NCBI GenBank assembly: GCA_900119625.1
Contig: FPKD01000002.1
Location: 62,001-126,000, forward strand
Length of the DNA stretch: 64,000 bases
Reading direction: 5' to 3'
Source of the DNA: Olsenella sp. kh2p3
GTDB lineage: Bacteria; Actinomycetota; Coriobacteriia; Coriobacteriales; Atopobiaceae
Both the position numbers and the translations under genes were made by a program. This document shows positions 32,563 through 40,219 of this stretch, piece after piece. The number at the start of each line of letters is the position of its first letter. Within the stretch, counting starts at the first letter, position 1. The notes below the pieces were generated by a model. It worked only from the letters and a program-made list of their open reading frames with translations. It did no database searches and was not told the origin of the DNA.

Positions 32563-35469
32563 TTACGCGTTCTCCTCACGAGACTCGTCGCTTGAGTTGC
32601 CAGTGTAGGGGTGCGTGCGGTTGAACTCTTTGTGCGTGCGGTTGTACTCGCGGCGCTTCTCGCGCATGATCTTGGCCTCCTCCGAGCCGGAGTTTGCCAC
32701 GATCTTCACGGCGCGCTTGATTGCGTAGCTCGCAAGGCCTGCCACCTTGTCCTCGGCCACGCGCATGTCGGTCATCTCGGGGTGGTCGCGGTAGAGGTGG
32801 ATGGCGTCGAACTTGCAGCGGGTGGTGCAGATGCCGCAGCCAATGCACTTGTTGGGGTCAACAACGGACGCGCCGCAGCTCAGGCAGCGCTTGGTCTCGA
32901 TGGCCACCTGCTCGGCCGTGAGCGTGCGGTGCGCGTCGCGGAAGCGGTCGACACCCTCGGGGTCCATGCCCTCCTCCTGGCGTCCTGCGTTGTCGTAGGA
33001 GTCGATAAGAAGGTCGTCCTTGTCGAACTCGAGGTAGTTGTGGCGGTCGCGGCCAATGGTCATGCTCGCACCCTCCTGCACGCGGCGGTGCAGCGACTCG
33101 GCGGCATAGTGGCCGGCGGCAATGGCGTCAATCACGAACTTGGGACCAGTGAGGACGTCACCGCCCACAAAGATGTCCTTGTCTGCCGTCTGGAACGTGA
33201 GGGCGTCTGCCTGCGGGTAGTTGCCGTGATGGAAGGTGACCGAACGGCCGTCGAGAAGGCCGCCCCACTCGATAGCCTGGCCAATGGCGAAGACCACCTG
33301 GGTGCAGGGCACGGTGATGGTCTCGTCCTCGTTGTAGAGCGGCGAGAAGCGCTTGGTCTTGGGGTCGATGACCTGCGTGCAGCGCTTGAAGACGACGCCC
33401 TTCACATGACCGGACTCGTTGACGAGCACTTCCTTGGGGCCCCATCCGTTCTGAACGGTGACACCATCCTCGAGCGTCTCGGCAATCTCTGCGTTGGTGG
33501 CGGGCATCTCGTCGCGCTGCTCGAGCGAGACCATCGTGACGGTAGAGGCACCACGGCGTTTGGCGTTACGCGCGCAGTCGACGGCCACATTGCCGCCGCC
33601 AACCACCACGACGTCACCGGACATGACAGGGTTACCCTTGGCCATAGAGTCCTCGAGGTAGTGCACGGCAACGTCCGTGCCCTCGGCGGTGTCGCCGGGG
33701 ACTCCGGGGCGCCTGCCACCCTGGCAGCCCACGGCCACGAAGAATGCCTGGAAGCCCTGCTCACGCAGCTGATCGAGAGTCACGTCACGGCCAACTTCGA
33801 CGCCGCAGCGAATCTCGACGCCCAGACTCTTGATGATCTCGACCTCGGCGAGAAGCACGTCCTTCTCGAGCTTGTAGGACGGGATGCCGTACATCATCAT
33901 GCCGCCGGGCTGCTCGTGCTTCTCGAACACGACGGGCGAGTAGCCGAGAAGGGCCAGGTAGTACGCGCAGGAGAGACCTGCGGGACCAGCACCGATGATT
34001 GCGATCTTCTGGTCGAAGTGGTCGTGGACCGAAGGCACCGCGCGGTTGGGAACGGCGTGCTGGGCCTGTGCAAGGTCGTAGTCGGCAACGAACTTCTTGA
34101 CCGCGTCGATGGAGACGGGCTGGTCAATGGTGCCGCGCGTGCACGCGTCCTCGCAGCGCTTGTTGCAGATGCGGCCGCACACGGCGGGGAACGGGTTCAT
34201 GGTGCGGATAAGCTCGACGGCTTCCTGATACTTGCCCTCCTTGGCCTTTTGGAGGTAGGCCTGCACGGGTACGTGCGCCGGGCAGGCGGCCTTGCAGGGG
34301 GCAGAGCCCGTGGGCCAGGTGTTGTGCATGCGGGCGGTGTCGCGGTAGTTCTCGTCCCAGGCGTACTTGCCCCAGTGGATAGCGTCGGGAAGGATGGCGC
34401 GCGGGTACTTGGGCTGCTCACCGTTTGCGCGGCAAAGCTTCTGGCCCAGCTTCACGGCGCCGGCCGGGCAGGACTCAACGCAGAGGCCGCAGGCCACGCA
34501 GTTCTCCGGCGTGACCTTGGCCGTATACGAGGAGCGTGAGAGGTTGGGCGTGTTGAAGAGCATGCTCGTGCGCAGGGCATTGCAGATCTTCACGTCGCAG
34601 TTGCAGATGTCGAAGATCTTGTTCTCGCCGTCGATGTTGGTGATCTGGTGGACAAAGCCGTTGTCCTCGGCGCGCTTGAGAATCTCAAGCGCCTCCTCGG
34701 TGGTGATGTAGTGCGCGCGGCCCGTCTCAACGGTGTAGTCGGCCATGTCGCCAACCTGGATGCACCAGTCGTCCGGGTCATCCGCACAACCCTCGCCAAG
34801 CTTCGTGCGAGAGTAGCGGCAGGAGCAAATGCCTGCTGAGATGTGGCCCTCGTACTTCTTGAGCCAGTAGGAGATGCGCTCGAGCTTGACGGCCTCGTTC
34901 TGGAAGTTGACGGCCTCCTCGACGGGAATCACGTGCATGCCGACGCCGTCGCCTCCTGGCGGGACCATCTGCGTGATGCCAGCGAGCGGGATGAAGGTCA
35001 TGCGCTCGAAGAAGTTCGCGACGGCGGGGTTCTTGTCGATGCGGTCCTTGCTTGAGTTGAAGAGCTCTGCAGAGCCGGGGACAAAGAACGGCAGGCGCCA
35101 GCGCTTGATGCGCGGTGCGTCCGCTATGGGGCCGTCATCGTTGTAGTGGTCACCGTAATCGTACTCGAGGATGCCAATGACGCTCATCTGGTCGAGGAGC
35201 TCCTGCAGGTGGGCGGGCTCAATCTCGGGCGCCAGGGCCATCATCTGGTCAAAGTCGTAGAACTGGCGAAGCTTCATACGGTTACCAAGGTCAACCATCT
35301 CGTCGGTAAGGACCTCTTTAAGGCCCCAGTACTCGGGATCGTCGGTCTTGACGCCGCCAATCTTGTGCTTCACAACATCAGTGATCTTGCGACCAAGCTT
35401 AGCCACGGCAGCATTGCGCTCAGCCTCGTTCTGATAGATGGAGTGCTGCGTCTTAAACTGTTCCGGCAT
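32563..35469 (-). CDS. Large Fe-S flavoprotein, GltD-like with extra N- and C-terminal ferredoxin domains
   Basis: A 968-residue redox protein lying between hypB and hypA. Residues 1-320 form a domain with unusual cysteine groups (GICSCRYSR with C215/C217, C228, C236, and FDICNCDVKIC). A 4Fe-4S ferredoxin site follows at C324, C327, C330, C334. Residues 385-970 resemble the small subunit of NADPH-glutamate synthase: the CKAACPAHVP and CGRICNKRCEDAC cluster region, FAD motif IIGAGPAGLSCAYYL (491-505), NAD(P) motif VVVVGGGNVAVDCA, and the FVGGDVLTGP loop. The end has another ferredoxin motif, CIGCGICTTRC. It probably passes electrons between NAD(P)H and ferredoxin or a Ni-Fe enzyme. AGG just before the hypB stop serves as ribosome site. 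Confidence 0.85.
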   Translation of the reverse strand: MPEQFKTQHSIYQNEAERNAAVAKLGRKITDVVKHKIGGVKTDDPEYWGLKEVLTDEMVDLGNRMKLRQFYDFDQMMALAPEIEPAHLQELLDQMSVIGILEYDYGDHYNDDGPIADAPRIKRWRLPFFVPGSAELFNSSKDRIDKNPAVANFFERMTFIPLAGITQMVPPGGDGVGMHVIPVEEAVNFQNEAVKLERISYWLKKYEGHISAGICSCRYSRTKLGEGCADDPDDWCIQVGDMADYTVETGRAHYITTEEALEILKRAEDNGFVHQITNIDGENKIFDICNCDVKICNALRTSMLFNTPNLSRSSYTAKVTPENCVACGLCVESCPAGAVKLGQKLCRANGEQPKYPRAILPDAIHWGKYAWDENYRDTARMHNTWPTGSAPCKAACPAHVPVQAYLQKAKEGKYQEAVELIRTMNPFPAVCGRICNKRCEDACTRGTIDQPVSIDAVKKFVADYDLAQAQHAVPNRAVPSVHDHFDQKIAIIGAGPAGLSCAYYLALLGYSPVVFEKHEQPGGMMMYGIPSYKLEKDVLLAEVEIIKSLGVEIRCGVEVGRDVTLDQLREQGFQAFFVAVGCQGGRRPGVPGDTAEGTDVAVHYLEDSMAKGNPVMSGDVVVVGGGNVAVDCARNAKRRGASTVTMVSLEQRDEMPATNAEIAETLEDGVTVQNGWGPKEVLVNESGHVKGVVFKRCTQVIDPKTKRFSPLYNEDETITVPCTQVVFAIGQAIEWGGLLDGRSVTFHHGNYPQADALTFQTADKDIFVGGDVLTGPKFVIDAIAAGHYAAESLHRRVQEGASMTIGRDRHNYLEFDKDDLLIDSYDNAGRQEEGMDPEGVDRFRDAHRTLTAEQVAIETKRCLSCGASVVDPNKCIGCGICTTRCKFDAIHLYRDHPEMTDMRVAEDKVAGLASYAIKRAVKIVANSGSEEAKIMREKRREYNRTHKEFNRTHPYTGNSSDESREENA

Positions 35470-35472
35470 CTC

Positions 35473-36144
35473 TTATGCCCTCCAGAGGTCAATTTCGTGG
35501 CGAACCCAATCGGCGAGCTGGTCCATGCCCTCGCCCGTCTTGGCCGATATCTTGATGAGCTGGCAGTTGGGATTGCGCTGCCGCAGGTAGGTCTCGAAGG
35601 TGTCGAGGTCAAAGTCGAAGTACGGCAAGACATCGATCTTGTTGAGAAGCACGACGTCGGCCTTCTCGAACATGAGAGGGTACTTGAGCGGCTTGTCGTC
35701 ACCCTCGGGAACGGAGAGGATCACGGCATTCTTGGATGCCCCGGTATCAAACTCAGCGGGGCACACGAGGTTGCCCACGTTCTCGAGGAAGACCAGGTCA
35801 AGACCCGTGGCATCAAGAGAGTCGATGCCCGTGCGCGTCATGCCGGCATCGAGGTGGCACATGCCTCCCGTATGGAGCTGGATGGCGCGGGCGCCAGTTT
35901 GGCTGATGATGTGATCGGTGTCCACGGCGCCGTCGATGTCGGCCTCCATCACGCCTATGCGATAGGTGTTCTTGAGCAAGTTGATGAGGCGCGTAAGCGT
36001 AGTGGTTTTGCCCGACCCCGGCGAACTCATAATGTTAAGAAGAAACTGCCCTCGTGACCTGAGGTCTTCTCGCACGCGGTCTGCCTCGGCGTCATTGTCG
36101 GCAAAGACGCTCTCCTTGAGCTCGATTACCTTGACTTCCTCCAT
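35473..36144 (-). CDS. hypB: Hydrogenase nickel incorporation GTPase HypB
   Basis: SIMIBI-class GTPase (223 residues) that inserts Ni into [NiFe] hydrogenase with HypA. Walker A SSPGSGKTT is at residues 40-48; the metal site HTGGMCHLDAGM, the LENVGNLVCPAEFD segment and the NKID guanine motif are present. It has no His-rich N-terminal stretch of the kind that stores nickel in some HypB proteins. GGAGAGG precedes the ATG at 36144. It is the first gene of the hypB-flavoprotein-hypA operon. The 270-base gap upstream holds no recognised feature. Confidence 0.95.
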   Translation of the reverse strand: MEEVKVIELKESVFADNDAEADRVREDLRSRGQFLLNIMSSPGSGKTTTLTRLINLLKNTYRIGVMEADIDGAVDTDHIISQTGARAIQLHTGGMCHLDAGMTRTGIDSLDATGLDLVFLENVGNLVCPAEFDTGASKNAVILSVPEGDDKPLKYPLMFEKADVVLLNKIDVLPYFDFDLDTFETYLRQRNPNCQLIKISAKTGEGMDQLADWVRHEIDLWRA

Positions 36145-36416
36145 GCGCTTCCTCTCCTGTGCGCTCATAGCACGCAAGGCAAACGCCCCTCATGCCCTTT
36201 TCCATGAAGAACGCGACCCGCCCGTATGGACGCGTCTATGCCATGCCGTGACATTTCCATCACATCTGAACATATCCTAACAGGTGTGTGCGGATAGACG
36301 CACGCCAATGGAAAAGGTTTCGCCCGTGCGGCGAGGTCGCCGGTCCGGCACGATGCCAGACATTTCCGTCATAAGATGGAGCAGCCTAACAGGGCAAGAC
36401 GAGAAAGGCTTTGAGA

Positions 36417-36935
36417 ATGAGCTTGAACCCCCAGGACCACACGGCCCTTGAGCTTGCGATGTTCGATTACGACAAGGGAGACCCCAAGCGCATCCAGCAC
36501 TTTGTGAAGGTGCGCGCACTGGCCCGCACCATCGGCCTGGCAGAGGGCATTGACGAGAAGACGCTCCACACGCTTGAGGCGGCGGCAATCGTGCACGACA
36601 GCGGCATACACGAGTCCGAGCGCATCTATCACGACACCTCCGGGAAGCACCAGGAGGAGCTTGGCCCCGGTGTCGCGCGCCCGCTGCTTGAGGCAGCGGG
36701 CTATGAACCCACCGAGATTAACCGCGTGTGCTGGCTCGTGGCGCACCACCACAGCTATGCCAACATCCACGACATGGACCTTCAGGTCCTTGTCGAGGCG
36801 GACTTCCTCGTGAACATCTACGAGGACGCCATGGATAGGCCGGAAGCAAGGCGTCGCATGGCGGAGTCCGCCGCGGCCAAGGTCTTCAAGACAAAGACTG
36901 GGCTTGCGATGCTTAGGGACCAGTTTCTCTCGTAG
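36417..36935 (+). CDS. HD-domain phosphohydrolase
   Basis: A 172-residue protein of the HD superfamily, metal-dependent phosphohydrolases of nucleotides or signals. The metal ligands are visible as a His in QHFVKVRALA, HD in AAIVHDSGIH, a His pair in LVAHHHSYAN and the distal Asp in VLVEADFLVNI. The ATG at 36417 has AAAGG upstream. Substrate unknown. It stands alone, convergent with the thioesterase gene. Confidence 0.85.
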   Translation: MSLNPQDHTALELAMFDYDKGDPKRIQHFVKVRALARTIGLAEGIDEKTLHTLEAAAIVHDSGIHESERIYHDTSGKHQEELGPGVARPLLEAAGYEPTEINRVCWLVAHHHSYANIHDMDLQVLVEADFLVNIYEDAMDRPEARRRMAESAAAKVFKTKTGLAMLRDQFLS

Positions 36936-36950
36936 CGCTGTGCGCAAAGG

Positions 36951-37448
36951 CTAGAAACCCTCTGCCGCCCGCGTCTTTCGGAAAATGATCCGCTTGAACG
37001 CGTCTTCGTTCTCCTGGCGCTCCTCGTCTGTCTCGAACGTCAAGCCATACTCGACGGGAGTGGGCTTTCCGCCGTCGTCAACGCAGACCTCTGTGAGGTA
37101 GGCCACGTTGATAAGGCAGCGCTCACCCGAGTGCACATCCTCGACGTAGGAATCCACCCGCACCTCCATCGAGGTGCGGCCTACGTAGGTCACAGCCGCC
37201 ACGATGACCACCACGTCGTTGAGGTAGGCCGGATGCTTAAAGGTGAGCTGGTCAACGCAGGCCGTGGTCACATCTCGCCCGCAGTGTCGGCGCGCAGCGA
37301 TGCCTGCGGTCTCGTCGATCCACTCCATGAGCCGGCCTCCAAAGAGCCGGTTTGCACCATTGATGTCCTCGTAGCGAATGGACTTGATCGACTCGGTGAG
37401 GGAAGACGAGACGGTCTTATTGCCTCTGGGATAGGTTCTCTCTGTCAT
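36951..37448 (-). CDS. Acyl-CoA thioesterase (hotdog fold, YciA/BACH type)
   Basis: A 165-residue hotdog-fold enzyme that hydrolyses acyl-CoA. Typical motifs: NRLFGGRLMEWIDETAGIAA (catalytic Asp/Glu region), CVDQLTFKHPAYLNDVV and GRTSMEVRVDSYVED. The family is regularly found in one copy per chromosome in Firmicutes and Coriobacteria. AGGGGAACG precedes the ATG. It lies 8 bases after the isochorismatase-like gene and is probably in one transcript with it. Confidence 0.9.
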   Translation of the reverse strand: MTERTYPRGNKTVSSSLTESIKSIRYEDINGANRLFGGRLMEWIDETAGIAARRHCGRDVTTACVDQLTFKHPAYLNDVVVIVAAVTYVGRTSMEVRVDSYVEDVHSGERCLINVAYLTEVCVDDGGKPTPVEYGLTFETDEERQENEDAFKRIIFRKTRAAEGF

Positions 37449-37456
37449 GCGTTCCC

Positions 37457-38038
37457 CTAGCTGCGCTCGGCGGCGCTGTCTAGGGCGGCGAGGACTTGCT
37501 CGGTGGTGGCGACCTTCGTACCAAAGCAGCGCTGCATGTGCTCGAGCGCGCCCTCCTGGGTGCCCACGAGGAACGTGCGCGTTGCGTCGGAGACGACGAT
37601 TGACTTGTAGCCCAGGTTCCAGGCGTCCGCAAGCGTGTGAAGGACGCAGATGTTGGTGTCCTCCCCCACTCCAATCACGGTTTTGACGCCAAGCTCGCGA
37701 AGCGTAAGGTCAAGATCCGTCTGGAAGAAGCCCGAGTAGCGGCGCTTGGGAATCACGAAATCACGCGAACCGCTGCCGGCCCCAAGCGCGGGATGCGGGT
37801 GCGCCTTGCCCTTCACGCCGTGCTCGCCCCAGAGGTCGAGCTCACGGTCTACGCCGGGAATGTGCTGGTCGCAGAGGAAGAGCACCGGGAGGCCCGCATT
37901 TCTCGCCGCACTCGTGAGCTGGGCGGCATTGGCGACAAGGGCTTCCTCGTCGGGGTCTGGGTTGTAGACGGCGTCTGTCGAGTCCGTCACGAGAACGTCA
38001 ACTACAAGCAGAGCAGTAGATGCTGCGTCGATGTCCAT
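37457..38038 (-). CDS. Isochorismatase-like cysteine hydrolase
   Basis: A 193-residue amidohydrolase of the isochorismatase/nicotinamidase superfamily. The catalytic triad is Asp in LLVVDVL, Lys in VIPKRRYSGFF and Cys in GVGEDTNICVLHTLADA. Nicotinamidase, ureidosuccinate-type or biuret-like substrates are possible; the LDLTLRELGVKTVIGVGEDTN block is common in unassigned members. The longer open frame upstream is not used: GGAGGACACC directly precedes the ATG at 38038. Confidence 0.88.
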   Translation of the reverse strand: MDIDAASTALLVVDVLVTDSTDAVYNPDPDEEALVANAAQLTSAARNAGLPVLFLCDQHIPGVDRELDLWGEHGVKGKAHPHPALGAGSGSRDFVIPKRRYSGFFQTDLDLTLRELGVKTVIGVGEDTNICVLHTLADAWNLGYKSIVVSDATRTFLVGTQEGALEHMQRCFGTKVATTEQVLAALDSAAERS

Positions 38039-38148
38039 GGTGTCCTCCAGTGTTCGTAGGGGTACGTGCACATGGTACCCTTTGGACAGAAAGGTGACCG
38101 TCGACATGGGATGGGCACCATTCTCGTTGCCGAGAGAGGAGAAAAACC

Positions 38149-38349
38149 GTGGGGGATGCGCCACAAGTTGCAAGATCGACCGCCGAGGAGCGACGGGCAT
38201 ATGTGCAGAAGCGCTTTCCCTGCATTGCCGACTGCGACATGTGTGGATTCTGCGCCTCTTACCACGGACGCGACCCCGAGACGGCCTACGCCGACTACAT
38301 AGCCGAAACGGCGGAGTTCCTGGAGGTCTCTCTGCGGTATCGCAGGTAA
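38149..38349 (+). CDS. Small Cys-motif protein, unknown
   Basis: A 66-residue protein starting at a GTG after AGAGGAG. It has a compact C-x3-C-x2-C-x2-C motif (PCIADCDMCGFC) followed by YHGRDPETAYADYIAETAEF. The four cysteines could bind zinc or an iron-sulfur cluster. The length, good ribosome site and well-formed motif argue that it is a real gene although I cannot name a family. It is divergent from the isochorismatase-like gene. Confidence 0.65.
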   Translation: MGDAPQVARSTAEERRAYVQKRFPCIADCDMCGFCASYHGRDPETAYADYIAETAEFLEVSLRYRR

Positions 38350-38441
38350 CGGAGACGCACGTCTCCCAATGAGCCACGGCTTCCGGGCCCCAACGACCTC
38401 CTGGCCGCCATGTACTCTGGGTCGCCCTATCCCCCTCTCCC

Positions 38442-38522
38442 GGAGATTAGCTCCTTTTCTTAAACGACCCCTGCATTTGCCCAGTTGGCACAGAATCATT
38501 TTAAGAAAAGGAGCTAATCTCC
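38442..38522. repeat. Palindromic MITE-like repeat, copy 2
   Basis: An 81-bp element with perfect 23-bp terminal inverted repeats (38442-38464 and 38500-38522). The arms contain AGCTCCTTTTCTTAAA and its complement. The centre carries ATTTGCCCAGTTGGC. As RNA or single-stranded DNA it would fold into one long hairpin. It lies in the 321-base gap 38350-38670, upstream of the nuclease-like gene; nothing else was recognised in that gap. Confidence 0.9.
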
Positions 38523-38670
38523 GCATCGGTGGCACATGGCACAGAGATAGGGGCGTGCGCGCGGCCCAAGCTTGCACGAAACTGTCAGAAACTCGACGGC
38601 AAACAAGCCTCTGAGCTGCAGTGATATTAGGTATCCTCTCCCCATCAACCACGGTGGGGGTGAGGCTGTA

Positions 38671-39657
38671 ATGGGTAAAGAGACACGGGCGGCGTGCGAG
38701 AAAATTCTTGCCTCGGCGGAGCGACGTGGCCTCTGCGCGTCGGCAACAAATAGGGACGAGCTCAATCGTTTCACCTACCTCAGGCGCAAAGGCGAGCTCG
38801 TGAGTCCCTATGCCGGGCTCTTTGCGACCGCAGATGTCTGGTCCCGGCTCCTTCCCAGTCAGCGCACGCGACGGGTCATGCGAACGCTCGCCCGTCTGCA
38901 CCCCAGCTGGATATTTGTGGGTGCATCTGCTGCGCTGATCTACGATCTGGCCGTGCCGCCGTCGGTAATGTGGCCTCTTTGCATTGCAACAACGGGCAAT
39001 GGCACCTGTAAGACCTATGCGCATGCAAGACGGAAGCGCGTCTCGGCCTGCGAGGTTCTTGTCATTGACAGTATGCGAACGACATCGCTGGATATGGCTG
39101 TGGTCGATTGCATGCGGACCCTTGAGTTTCCCTCTGCGCTAGCCATAGCCGATTCCTACCTGCGCAAGACAAATCAGCCCAAAGAGCGCCTTGAGGCAAT
39201 GGTTTCCCCACCCCAAATGGGAAAGCCTGGGATTAGGAACGCGCGTCTCATAGCAAGTCTGGCAGATGGTCGCGCTGAGAGCTGGGGAGAGTCCGAGGCA
39301 CGCGCAGCAATGATTGAGCTGGGGTTCCAGATGCCCGATCTGCAGGTCCCCTACCAAGATCCCGTTACCGGGAAATGGTACCGAGCAGACTTCTCGTGGA
39401 ATCTTGGCGATGCTGGCACGGTCATAGGCGAGATGGACGGACTTCTCAAATATACGGACTCAACTATTACGGGCGGAGACGCGCTGGGGGTCTTTGTTCG
39501 AGAGCGGCAACGGGAATCTCGCCTCACCATAGGCGGCAGGAGTGTGATGCGCTTCACGCCAGCACAGGTTAAGGACAGGCCATTCTTCGAGAGCCTGCTA
39601 GAAAGCTACGGCATACCTCGGGTGGAGCCGCTTGCGGGTTGGAAGGCCCTGCGATAG
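38671..39657 (+). CDS. AbiEi-like winged-helix protein with C-terminal PD-(D/E)XK-like nuclease domain
   Basis: A 328-residue protein. The first part (RRGLCASATNRDELNRFTYL, then GELVSPYAGLFATADVW) matches the winged-helix domain of AbiEi-type antitoxins. The C-terminal part (about 215-300) looks like a Vsr/DUF559 nuclease: D240 in YRADFSW, then E254-x-D256-G...K260 in GEMDGLLKY. No AbiEii toxin gene is adjacent, so it is an orphan. The ATG at 38671 has GGTGAGG upstream. Inverted copies of the 81-bp palindrome lie 148 bases before and 33 bases after it. Function unknown: defence, regulation, or mobility of the element are possible. Confidence 0.7.
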   Translation: MGKETRAACEKILASAERRGLCASATNRDELNRFTYLRRKGELVSPYAGLFATADVWSRLLPSQRTRRVMRTLARLHPSWIFVGASAALIYDLAVPPSVMWPLCIATTGNGTCKTYAHARRKRVSACEVLVIDSMRTTSLDMAVVDCMRTLEFPSALAIADSYLRKTNQPKERLEAMVSPPQMGKPGIRNARLIASLADGRAESWGESEARAAMIELGFQMPDLQVPYQDPVTGKWYRADFSWNLGDAGTVIGEMDGLLKYTDSTITGGDALGVFVRERQRESRLTIGGRSVMRFTPAQVKDRPFFESLLESYGIPRVEPLAGWKALR

Positions 39658-39690
39658 GCGCTGTTCTCCTCATGAGGCTGCTCGCGCTCC

Positions 39691-39771
39691 AGAGAATAGC
39701 TCCATTTCTGAAAACAGTTTCGCGCCAACTGGGCAAATTCAGAGGTCGTTTAAGAAAAGGAGCTAATCTTC
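39691..39771. repeat. Palindromic MITE-like repeat, copy 3 (inverted)
   Basis: An 81-bp element whose right arm GTTTAAGAAAAGGAGCTAAT matches copy 2 nearly base for base. The left arm (GAGAATAGCTCCATTTCTGA) has diverged. The centre reads GCCAACTGGGCAAAT, the complement of the centre of copy 2, so this copy lies in the opposite orientation. It follows the nuclease-like gene. Confidence 0.85.
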
Positions 39772-39855
39772 GCAGGGTAGGCGCCGGGAGGTGCCTGCAA
39801 TGTCGTCGGGGCAGCCATGTTCCGCAACGGCTACGTGGCCGCCCCGGTCTGGCTC

Positions 39856-40218
39856 CTAGGCGTCCTTTGTTGCCACTATGTCTACTCCGGTTCCGGCGAC
39901 ATCGGCGAGAATAACGTCGCCTATGTGCACCGGCGCGGTGGCGGTGACATCCGTGAGCGCCCGTACGACGTCGAAGACGCGGTCCTTGGGGACGTCGCCC
40001 GCCGTCTTAACCGAGACCATCTTTTCCGTCGCTGAGCCCACAACCGGGACCGTGGTGGTCACCACGCGGACGGGGTGCGTGACCTCGTCGCGGGCGTACT
40101 TGTCGCCACGTATGCAGGAGTTGCCGGTGACGCTGGTGATGGTACCGTCATCCGCCAGGGAAACGGTCACGGCGCAGCCTCGAGGGCAGCGGATGCAGGT
40201 AAGCGTTCTTGTCTCCAT
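39856..40218 (-). CDS. DUF1667 protein of the anaerobic glycerol-3-phosphate dehydrogenase-like cluster
   Basis: A 120-residue protein. LTCIRCPRGC at residues 7-16 is the diagnostic start of DUF1667; further cysteine is in GNSCIRGDKYA, so three or four cysteines could hold an Fe-S centre. It is regularly the last gene of a trio with a GlpA-like dehydrogenase and an FAD oxidoreductase, as here, and probably forms part of the electron-transfer complex. GAGGAGG lies inside the end of the preceding gene; one base separates that stop from this ATG. Confidence 0.88.
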   Translation of the reverse strand: METRTLTCIRCPRGCAVTVSLADDGTITSVTGNSCIRGDKYARDEVTHPVRVVTTTVPVVGSATEKMVSVKTAGDVPKDRVFDVVRALTDVTATAPVHIGDVILADVAGTGVDIVATKDA

Positions 40219-40219
40219 G

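Noticed and set aside
32611..34539. 642-residue plus-strand open frame opposite the large flavoprotein
   Set aside because: It is antisense to a gene with clear FAD and Fe-S motifs; high G+C removes stop codons from the opposite frame. Composition shows no real domain.
37457..38377. Longer isochorismatase-like protein starting near 38377
   Set aside because: The extra N-terminus is low-complexity Arg-rich and overlaps the small Cys gene; GGAGGACACC places the start at 38038.
38442..39771. Insertion sequence with inverted repeats as ends
   Set aside because: The flanking elements are complete palindromes themselves and the gene inside has no transposase motif; no target-site duplication was seen. 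Reported as an open question instead.
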